Shown here one piece after another: positions 50,045 through 58,288 of a DNA stretch of 64,000 nucleotides (positions within the stretch are counted from its first letter, which is position 1; each line of letters begins with the position of its first letter). The position numbers and the translations under genes were made by a program. Under the pieces are notes generated by a model that was not told the DNA's origin, ran no database searches, and saw nothing but the letters and a program-made list of their open reading frames with translations. The stretch comes from a virus. The stretch is taken from IMG/VR virus record IMGVR_UViG_3300027861_000011, positions 62,001 to 126,000 of that record. One strand, given 5' to 3'.

Positions 50045-52786
50045 ATGGCTGAAAGTAATAAAATAAAGGTAATAGGTTATGCACAAAGAGTATTCTATAA
50101 CGATGGTATCGAGTATAGAAATTTTAGTGATGATTTAGTAGGTAATCAACAGACTAATAATGGAGATGGTGGTAGCTCTGTTTTTACCTTTGGTAATTTT
50201 GTTACAACAACAAATTACGAAGGAAAAGTAAGTAGATTATATAGTACTAAAAAATTCGGTGATTTTTATTGTCTTGAAAACATGGAGCTAAATCTAGAAA
50301 GGGCTCAGTTGTTACTTAATAATAATGTTAATGTAACATTAAACTTAGATAATACTAACTTATGTAATTTTGCTTATTTTGGTTCATCTACTGAATTCGT
50401 TAGAGTTAGTCTTGAAAATATAATTACTAATTGGCCAGCATCACTTTATCTAACCCCTACTAGAGAAACAGATTTAAATACTCTTGTTGGTGATACCGTA
50501 ATAGATTATTCTTACGACAATAACTTTAATAAAGGAACATTCAAAGTTGATACGGATTTTATTGATAATAAGTTCGACATTAATTATAAAAAAAATGGTG
50601 AAATAATTGATACATTTAATGAGGGTAATGATTTAAGAAACCTTACAGTTAATTTTAGTAATTATGTTATATTATTTAATGAAACAGAATACCCAATAAT
50701 TGGGTTCACTGCATCTACATACGAAAGAAATGATTTCATAAGCTTTGAAGTTATTGGTAATCCATTTACAAATATTAATAGTGGCTCAACTAAATCAATT
50801 TATCACATTAAACCCAAGAAGGAATTAGAAGAACAATTCTTCAATTCACTTGCCCCATTTGAAAATAACCTTTTAAGTAGACTTACTTCTCCTAAGTATA
50901 CCTCTAAGTACGAATATAAACAAGAATCTGATAGTGGAGTAATTAATAATAAACGACAAGTACTTACCTGGCCAGTTACCGATGGTTATAATATTGATTT
51001 CGATACTACTAATTACATTACCTACGTTACATCTTTACTTGATATAACTACAGCAAAGGATGGGACTGAAACTGACCTTATAACTAGATTCCTTACATCT
51101 GAATCTATATCCGATTTTGATACAGTACCAATATGTGATGGAACAGAAGAAGAACATGCTGGACAGAAAATGAATAAAACTCTTAAGATTTATGGTAGGG
51201 AGTTTGATGAAATTAAAAAATACATTGATGGTATCTCATTTGCTAATGTAGTATCTTACGATAAGAAGGAAAACACACCAGACCAACTAGTTAAATACTT
51301 AGCTAGAATACTAGGTTGGGGGTTAACATCATCAATAGTTGATAATGGACTTATTAGCACATATTTAAATGTTAGCTCAAGAACGTATCCAGGTTATAGT
51401 AGAGGTCTCACATCAAATGAAGCTGAAATAGAGCTTTGGAGAAGGCTTATCCTTAATTCTGCGTGGATTTGGAAGTCTAAAGGTACTAGGAAGTCTATTG
51501 AGTTCTTTTTTAACCTTATAGGGACTCCAGATGGTCTTATTAACTTCCAGGAATATGTTTATGTGGCTGATGAACCTATTGATATGGATTTATTCTATAG
51601 TGTTTTAGAATATAATCAACTTAAAGATGATTTAAATCTTTATAATGTGGATTCTGACGGATACCCTAAGTTTTTTAGAGACACCTCAGACATGTACTTT
51701 CAAAAAGGTGGTCAATGGTATAGACAAACTGCTGGAAGTGGTGCAACACAATACGTTCTAGAAGGTAATAATCCACATGTTGGACCTTATGACGGTGGTA
51801 AAGAGTATATTGCACAATTAGAAAATATTATCCCTAATTTTAGTGCTTTTACAATTACATCAACAACTATTACTACTGGAACAACACAAATTTTCACAAA
51901 TTATAATAGTGGTTTATTCAATCAATATACTGGTGATACATATGTTGATTTACAAAACGATAATGGTATTGATTTAACGGATATTGTATCACTTAATGTT
52001 AGCATAATAGATGACCCATGCCCCATGGTCGAAAAAACAGAATGTGGATGTGATATTCCAGAAGATGATGAAGCACTTTTAATTTATGTAATTGCAGATG
52101 ATTTATCACAATTGCAATTAGGAGAAAAATGTGATGATTTATTCTCTAATTATAGTTACAACGGTAAATATGGTTTTTGGGTTTTTGATTATATATTATA
52201 CGACCAATACGGTGTCGAATCTATTAATGTTAAAAAAACACCTTTCGTATCTCAAGAATGTTGCGATACACTTGTGGGTGGACATTCATATTACGCTGAA
52301 GATTACACCAGCATTCCACCAAAAGTTGAAGGTGAAGAGTCAACGTGGGAATTATATAATTCTGGTTATTTTTGTTGTGAATCACTAGGTATAACTAAAG
52401 ATTTTAGCAAAGAAGGTTGTGGATGCTCAATATCATGTCAATGGATTTTAGCTGGGCCTAGTCTTGCTGATATGTGGATTGACACCGCAGATAACTACGC
52501 ACCTTATTTAAAGTTTATTGACCCAGCTGGAAATGAAAGAGTAGTTAATAAAGCTGATTCCTGTTTCTGTCCATTAAATTATTCAGTACCATCTATTATT
52601 ACAGACCCCTTTACTGGTGAAGAAGGTTATGGATGTAAAATGAATGATGAAGCTGTAGCGGTTATGGTAAATACCCCAGTAATTACTAATGGACTTTATC
52701 AAATATTTTTACAAAGAGCTTATGGACAGATTGATTGTAAATCAGATGTTGCACAGCCAGTCAGTGACCTAGAGAGTGGAAATTAG
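50045..52786 (+). CDS. baseplate protein with a P2 gpI-like tail segment and Cys-rich C-terminus
   Basis: A 913-residue protein. Residues about 415-495 resemble P2 gpI-type baseplate proteins (YLARILGWGL, then WRRLILNSAWIWKSKGTRKS and IEFFFNLIG): a helical section ending in a conserved Trp-Lys-x-Lys-Gly segment that docks to the gp6/gpJ ring. The last 250 residues are rich in Cys pairs (ECGCD, ECCDT, FCCESLG, CGCSISCQW), unusual for a phage protein. It follows the preceding tail gene by three bases. By analogy with gpI and T4 gp7, it may carry the wedge-to-fibre link; the Cys-rich part could be stabilised by metal or disulphides. Confidence 0.6.
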   Translation: MAESNKIKVIGYAQRVFYNDGIEYRNFSDDLVGNQQTNNGDGGSSVFTFGNFVTTTNYEGKVSRLYSTKKFGDFYCLENMELNLERAQLLLNNNVNVTLNLDNTNLCNFAYFGSSTEFVRVSLENIITNWPASLYLTPTRETDLNTLVGDTVIDYSYDNNFNKGTFKVDTDFIDNKFDINYKKNGEIIDTFNEGNDLRNLTVNFSNYVILFNETEYPIIGFTASTYERNDFISFEVIGNPFTNINSGSTKSIYHIKPKKELEEQFFNSLAPFENNLLSRLTSPKYTSKYEYKQESDSGVINNKRQVLTWPVTDGYNIDFDTTNYITYVTSLLDITTAKDGTETDLITRFLTSESISDFDTVPICDGTEEEHAGQKMNKTLKIYGREFDEIKKYIDGISFANVVSYDKKENTPDQLVKYLARILGWGLTSSIVDNGLISTYLNVSSRTYPGYSRGLTSNEAEIELWRRLILNSAWIWKSKGTRKSIEFFFNLIGTPDGLINFQEYVYVADEPIDMDLFYSVLEYNQLKDDLNLYNVDSDGYPKFFRDTSDMYFQKGGQWYRQTAGSGATQYVLEGNNPHVGPYDGGKEYIAQLENIIPNFSAFTITSTTITTGTTQIFTNYNSGLFNQYTGDTYVDLQNDNGIDLTDIVSLNVSIIDDPCPMVEKTECGCDIPEDDEALLIYVIADDLSQLQLGEKCDDLFSNYSYNGKYGFWVFDYILYDQYGVESINVKKTPFVSQECCDTLVGGHSYYAEDYTSIPPKVEGEESTWELYNSGYFCCESLGITKDFSKEGCGCSISCQWILAGPSLADMWIDTADNYAPYLKFIDPAGNERVVNKADSCFCPLNYSVPSIITDPFTGEEGYGCKMNDEAVAVMVNTPVITNGLYQIFLQRAYGQIDCKSDVAQPVSDLESGN

Positions 52787-52879
52787 TTTTTCAAGTGGAA
52801 TATGAATGATATAAATTAATAAATTATTGACTATTAAATAAAATAAACTATATTAAAATAATTATAATAAAATAAATAA

Positions 52880-55800
52880 ATGTTAGTAGATTACGGAATA
52901 GGTTGTATGACCAAACAACAATACATTGATGATGGGTTTCAAGTTTTTGAGAATCCTGATGGTACTATAAGTATATTTGACCAACATCAAAACCCGATTA
53001 CAGCTCATGAAACTACGTCATGTTGTTCAGTTTTAGGTAATGGTGTTATTGGTACAACTGATAGTTTAGGTTATTTTTTTGATATTGAAACTCAAAAGTG
53101 TAGGTGGAGTAACCCTATTGTTTCTGATGAATTATTTAGTATAATACTTAACCCTGAAGGTAATTCAAGTACTTTATTTGATGTAGAGGAAAACGAAACG
53201 TGTTGTATTGATATCTCATTCGATTATTTATTCAAGTTTGATTGTGAATCACTTAACAATGTAATAAACCCAATTCATGATAGTGGTAGTGAAAGTTTGG
53301 TTGGAACAGTAGACACATCTTCATTACAACTAGAACTTTTAACAGAGCAATTAAATTCTCAACAAACAGAATGTATTGAAATACAAAATCAAATAAATAA
53401 CTTACCCTTCGTACCCTATGTTTTATTATGTAAAGAAAATAACTTTTGTTTAACAGATGCTGGGTTAGCTGCCTGGAGATTAGAAATTGGTGACCAAGAT
53501 TACAGTCAGTGGTTAACGAATAATGGTACAAACACCAGTTTATATAGTTGTACAGATGTTGAAAATTTTGTATCCCACGAACCAAATCCAGGTGATTGGT
53601 ATAATTCACCTTGTAACTATACTATTTGGGATACTGAGATATACTATGAAACACTTTCAAGCCTTGAATCTAAGCTTGAGGAATGTGATAATAAATTGGA
53701 ATCTATTCAAGCGGAAATTGATGCTCTACCACAAGAAGTAATTAAATGTGCATCTTTAATTGATATATTTGAAACTTTTAATGTATGTTTTACTCTTGAG
53801 GTATATAATCAAACTACTGGAGCATTAGAAACTGTTTATGAGGAAACTCTTTTTAATATTGGTAGTGGTAATCTTTATGATTATATTGACGCTTCATCTG
53901 GAAATACTGGTATTATAATTAGTGGTGCCACAAGTTCAGTGTCGGGTAATAAGTCTTTACCCGAAAATCAACAAAACTCATGTGATAGGTTAATAAATAC
54001 TATGTTAAATGAGCTGTATGCGGACCAATATTTAATTGATAATGAACCCCCAGCAAGTAAATCTGAAGAAGAGGCTTTAGTAACACAACTTAAGGGGTGG
54101 TATAATTCATGTTGGTTACATTATGAACGTAAGATTTGTGACCCAGATATAATTTCGTTAATTGAAAATGAAAAAATTAATTTATCAATTTCAGTAAAAG
54201 ATTCCTGTAGTGATTTCTCAATACTTCTTGATAGAATTAAAATGTATAAGAATTGTGAGAAGGTAGATAATTTTGAAACATTTATATCTGAACCACCAAA
54301 GTTCACACTTAGGAAAGTAGCGGATAATAAAAAATCATGGCTTAGTAATACTTCTCCAGATAATAGAGATTTTGAATTAAAATATAGAGATACTGAATAT
54401 AATACCAATCACCATAGATTAGTAATAAACACAAAGGAAGTTGATTTAAATCTTTCACCAGCAAGAGCTGTTGAGCAAGATGTTTGGTGTTACATAAATG
54501 ATAATAACTGTATACTTGAGGGGTGCTTAGGTGATGATAGTTTTAGTGCTTTTACGTGTCCATCTGGATACACAATGACATCTGATGGTAATGTATGTCA
54601 AGAATTAATATTAACAGCGTCAACAAGTGCTGTTACACAATATACAGTTGGTACTGGAAATATAGTTAGAACTTCAGAAACGTTCAACTTAAGTAGAGGA
54701 ACTATATTTGTTAATAATATTGATGGTAAAGATTTACCAATATACTGGACTGGAACACCTAGCGAAAGTTGGGTTGGGCCTTACTATAATAGTGATTATT
54801 TAGTAGATTCATCTGGGCAATTTATAACTCATAGTGGATTTGGTGAAAAATATAATATTGATGGTTCATTAAAATGGTCATCACCAGAAGCGTTTAGTGG
54901 TATTCATAGTGTATTTGGTACAAATAATAATACATTTATAGGTACTACATTAAACCCCAACATATTATGGGGTGGTAGTAATAGTGGTAACTCTGGTAGA
55001 CTTAGAAAAACAGCCGTATGGGCTTCACCATCAACATTAGCGGAACAAGAATGGATTGGGTTTGCTTCATGTTTCGAACTAGAAGAAACTAAAGTTTATA
55101 GAATTGGATTTGCTGCTGATAATATGATTAGACTTAAACTTAATGGTGAATATATATTTAATAATGCAATTACACCAGAGTTTGATGAATTAACCAACGG
55201 TCAGTGGAGTCCTTCATTATCAAGAGATATACAAGCATGGCTTGTAATTGCGATAACAATTCCATCTGGTAAGAACATTATTGAAATGGAAGGGTGGAAT
55301 TCAGTATCAAATAGTGCTGTAGGTTTCGGTCTTGAAGTATACGATGCCACTGAAGAACAACTTAAAAATATGACAACTGAAAGTGAGTTAGCTTCAGTTA
55401 CGTTATTTAATACAAATGATGAAGTAGGTAATACTTTCCAATTAGGTGAAAATAGTGGTTTCTCATGCCCAACTGGATATGCTTTAGATACATGTATAAC
55501 ATCACCATATCAATGTGTTAAGATTGATAAAATTAGAAGGGATGAAATACAAGATAATTGCTGTTGTGAAGGTTTCCCAATACAAGCAATAACTTATGAT
55601 AACTCAACGGTAGAGTTACCACTTACAGGTTCAACTGGAACTACACTTGATTGTAATGAGATACAAACATTAATAAATAATTTTAACGGTACAACGATAT
55701 TTGAATCAATTAAAACACGTAAATGTGGTAATATAAACTCTATAGGTGCACCTATTAATACTAAAATATGTGATATAAATGGTCTTTCTTATACTAATAT

Positions 55801-57988
55801 ATTTACTGCAACAACAGAATGTTTCACAAGTAACGCTTTATCTGGCGCTTGCTTTAATAGTGTAACCTGGACAACTAATCTTTATGAAGATAATGTGTTA
55901 GTTGGTAGTGATTTATTTTACACTTCCACAAGTATGGGTGATGCGTTGCCAAGTAACATTGAACTTAGCGGTTCTGTTGTATCATTATTTGATTCCATGG
56001 GTTATGATTATGCATTTAATGGTACAGAATTTACAATAATAGAAAATGGGTTTAATGAAATAAGGTTAGATGTTAACACAAGTCTTAGTTATGATTCTAA
56101 TTGTACAGTTACTGGTAATACTACAGGTGATACATTTTGTAGTTGCCCTATTGGTACAACAGCTACAACAGCTAATGATTCCTGTCAAGGATTTCTATAT
56201 ACAGCAGCTACTTTTAATGGTAGTGGTTCAACTATCGTTGCTGGTACCATAAGCTCTTCTTACGGTGAGTTTGGTACTTTCTTTTACCCAGATATAACCG
56301 ATATAACCGACTTACCACTTACAAGGACTAGTAATACATATCATATGGTTACTCAATCTGGAGGTACCGTAACTGCAACTAATATCTCTAATAATATGTT
56401 TTGGGATTCTAATGGTTCATCATCAAAAGGTAGACTTAATAATGTAGGTATTTCAGCTTCAACTACAGAATGGGTTGGTTTTTCGGAATGCATTGATATT
56501 CCTACTAGTGGCACATATTATATAGGTGTGGGTGCTGATAACTTCATTAGATTTAGTGTTGATGGTACCCTAGTTGTATCAATCGAACCACCTACCACTT
56601 ACGATAAAAACCATAAGATGTGGCATGTATTTCCATATTTTTTAACGTCTGGTAAACACGTCATAGAGATGGAGGGTCGAAATGATTTACCTGGTTCTAC
56701 AGCATTCGGTGCGGAGATTTATTACCCAACCGATTTCGCAACGCTTACAGGTGCAACAACCACTGGTGATACTGGACTAATATTCTCTACAGTGAGTAAG
56801 GTAGGTGATACTTTTGATTTAGGTGATACTATGGGTTACTCATGCCCTAGTGATTATACATATGATTCATGTAGTACTAGTGGTACATGTGTTCAAATTA
56901 TAAATGAAGATATTAGCTGTATTTACAGTGGCTCATGTACTGGCGGCACAACCGAAGAAATATGTGATATATCTTTTACTGGTCTTACAAGTGGTTCTAC
57001 TTATCCGCTTAGTAGTTTTGATGGTTTCTGGTTTGTAGAAGAAAATGATGGAACAATTGGGGTTTATATGGTAGATTATATTTCTGGTCTAACTCAAACA
57101 TATGAAAATGTATCAGACCAAGTAACTATTGAATGTTGCGAAATTATAAATGATTCATTTCAAACATATAGTGATATGTTTGAACAAGGTATAAATAGTT
57201 ATGTAAATGTATCTTGGGACCCCAACAAAGGAAGATGTGTATATAGAAAATGTGGTGATGATGGTTGTATTAATATTGATACAATGCTTACCACTGAATT
57301 AAATACTATAGATACAGTTAAAGAATTTGAAGTGATATTAAGTTCTGAATTAATTGATGTTAAGAATAGACAAACTATAGGTTCTTACCCAACACTCAGA
57401 ATGCTTTATGATAGGTACAATAATCATGCGTTAGATTATTGTGAAGTTGATAGCTCAAGATTTGATTATTTCGATATGGATAATTTTGGACAAACAGTAG
57501 GTAATTATTGGATTGACCTTATTGAACAAGTTGTTCCAGCTACAACAATATGGGCTTCAACATATACTTATAAGAATACTATATTTGATGCCCAGAAATA
57601 TAATTATAAGAGAAATAATTTATTTACTTGTGAAGACCCACCAAACGATTTCCCATGGTCACCCATAGGTAGTTATTACGGAGTTGATGTTATTTTAGAA
57701 ACACTATTCAATCCAAACGAGAATGATGAAGTTATTATTTCTGGAAGTACTACGGGAAGTACTACGGGAAGTACTAATGAAGAGAAAGCCTTGTTAAAAA
57801 GGGGAAGACCACTCATAGTTACCGAACTAGATGATGGAACTAGAATCTGTAGTGGTGTTTGGGCTATGCAACACACTTGTGGTTCTGAATTCATAGGAAC
57901 AGTAAAAACAATAGAGACGAATGCTTTAAGTGGTGACACCAGTGGCGTATTCGGACCAGGACATGGACTACCCCCATCTGGCCCATAA
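52880..57988 (+). CDS. giant tail fibre or adhesin protein with PA14-like modules
   Basis: A 1702-residue protein. The first 550 residues are Cys-rich with a long helical segment (SSLESKLEECDNKLESIQAE). Two modules, at about residues 560-870 and 1088-1345, look like PA14-type carbohydrate-binding domains: each has a Cys head (CPSGYT or CPIGTT), a W(I/V)GF(A/S) strand, YRIGFAADNMIRLKLNGEY or YYIGVGADNFIRFSVDG, and IIEMEGWN or VIEMEGRN. A further module at about 962-1088 (ICDINGLSYTNIFTATTECF) precedes the second. The same modules recur in the gene at 58288. The C-terminal part is helical and Cys-poor. A receptor-binding role is likely from domain type and position. Confidence 0.65.
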   Translation: MLVDYGIGCMTKQQYIDDGFQVFENPDGTISIFDQHQNPITAHETTSCCSVLGNGVIGTTDSLGYFFDIETQKCRWSNPIVSDELFSIILNPEGNSSTLFDVEENETCCIDISFDYLFKFDCESLNNVINPIHDSGSESLVGTVDTSSLQLELLTEQLNSQQTECIEIQNQINNLPFVPYVLLCKENNFCLTDAGLAAWRLEIGDQDYSQWLTNNGTNTSLYSCTDVENFVSHEPNPGDWYNSPCNYTIWDTEIYYETLSSLESKLEECDNKLESIQAEIDALPQEVIKCASLIDIFETFNVCFTLEVYNQTTGALETVYEETLFNIGSGNLYDYIDASSGNTGIIISGATSSVSGNKSLPENQQNSCDRLINTMLNELYADQYLIDNEPPASKSEEEALVTQLKGWYNSCWLHYERKICDPDIISLIENEKINLSISVKDSCSDFSILLDRIKMYKNCEKVDNFETFISEPPKFTLRKVADNKKSWLSNTSPDNRDFELKYRDTEYNTNHHRLVINTKEVDLNLSPARAVEQDVWCYINDNNCILEGCLGDDSFSAFTCPSGYTMTSDGNVCQELILTASTSAVTQYTVGTGNIVRTSETFNLSRGTIFVNNIDGKDLPIYWTGTPSESWVGPYYNSDYLVDSSGQFITHSGFGEKYNIDGSLKWSSPEAFSGIHSVFGTNNNTFIGTTLNPNILWGGSNSGNSGRLRKTAVWASPSTLAEQEWIGFASCFELEETKVYRIGFAADNMIRLKLNGEYIFNNAITPEFDELTNGQWSPSLSRDIQAWLVIAITIPSGKNIIEMEGWNSVSNSAVGFGLEVYDATEEQLKNMTTESELASVTLFNTNDEVGNTFQLGENSGFSCPTGYALDTCITSPYQCVKIDKIRRDEIQDNCCCEGFPIQAITYDNSTVELPLTGSTGTTLDCNEIQTLINNFNGTTIFESIKTRKCGNINSIGAPINTKICDINGLSYTNIFTATTECFTSNALSGACFNSVTWTTNLYEDNVLVGSDLFYTSTSMGDALPSNIELSGSVVSLFDSMGYDYAFNGTEFTIIENGFNEIRLDVNTSLSYDSNCTVTGNTTGDTFCSCPIGTTATTANDSCQGFLYTAATFNGSGSTIVAGTISSSYGEFGTFFYPDITDITDLPLTRTSNTYHMVTQSGGTVTATNISNNMFWDSNGSSSKGRLNNVGISASTTEWVGFSECIDIPTSGTYYIGVGADNFIRFSVDGTLVVSIEPPTTYDKNHKMWHVFPYFLTSGKHVIEMEGRNDLPGSTAFGAEIYYPTDFATLTGATTTGDTGLIFSTVSKVGDTFDLGDTMGYSCPSDYTYDSCSTSGTCVQIINEDISCIYSGSCTGGTTEEICDISFTGLTSGSTYPLSSFDGFWFVEENDGTIGVYMVDYISGLTQTYENVSDQVTIECCEIINDSFQTYSDMFEQGINSYVNVSWDPNKGRCVYRKCGDDGCINIDTMLTTELNTIDTVKEFEVILSSELIDVKNRQTIGSYPTLRMLYDRYNNHALDYCEVDSSRFDYFDMDNFGQTVGNYWIDLIEQVVPATTIWASTYTYKNTIFDAQKYNYKRNNLFTCEDPPNDFPWSPIGSYYGVDVILETLFNPNENDEVIISGSTTGSTTGSTNEEKALLKRGRPLIVTELDDGTRICSGVWAMQHTCGSEFIGTVKTIETNALSGDTSGVFGPGHGLPPSGP
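56699..56830 (+). repeat. 132-base direct repeat, copy 1 (within the 1702-residue fibre gene)
   Basis: It matches 59368-59499 at 131 of 132 bases, while the surrounding module is clearly more diverged. It encodes FGAEIYYPTDFATLTGATTT and the following DTFDLGDT segment. Confidence 0.9.
57742..57775 (+). repeat. 12-base tandem repeat (GGAAGTACTACG), three copies
   Basis: Three near-identical units encode SGSTTGSTTGST near the C-terminus of the giant fibre-like protein. Such a short in-frame repeat can change length by slippage, possibly altering a flexible linker. Confidence 0.6.
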
Positions 57989-58045
57989 TTAAACGAAAAA
58001 AAAAATAAATAAAAATTAAATAAAAATTGAATACTATTTATATAT

Positions 58046-58288
58046 ATGCCAATATTAATACAAAACATAACCGCAAGTTTATCAGATGACATCTCTAATG
58101 ATGTTAGTGCTATTAAATTCGTTAAAGCTAATTTTGGATATAAAGATTGGTTTAAGATTGGGTATTTAGAAGTTTTCTTACAAAACTACAAACAAGTAAC
58201 CCAACTTACCGATTTAAATAAAATAAAAGACCTTGGGTTACTTGTAAATTATGGTAAACCATTCACTGAAATAAAGATATCATATTAA
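58046..58288 (+). CDS. small protein of unknown function, between two fibre genes
   Basis: An 80-residue protein beginning MPILIQNITASLSDDISNDV, mixed helix and strand, with no Cys, signal peptide or known motif (FGYKDWFKIGYLEVFLQNYK in the middle). Its stop overlaps the start of the next gene (TAATG), implying coupled translation with the fibre-like protein there. A tail fibre assembly chaperone or small fibre subunit would fit this place, but no sequence motif supports either. A late-like motif (TATTTATATATATG, 58035) runs into the start codon and is too close to be a normal promoter. Confidence 0.5.
   Translation: MPILIQNITASLSDDISNDVSAIKFVKANFGYKDWFKIGYLEVFLQNYKQVTQLTDLNKIKDLGLLVNYGKPFTEIKISY

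Noticed and set aside
58035-58048. Late-like promoter directly at the start codon of the 80-residue gene
   Set aside because: The motif overlaps the ATG, leaving no room for a transcription start upstream of it, so a chance AT match is more likely.
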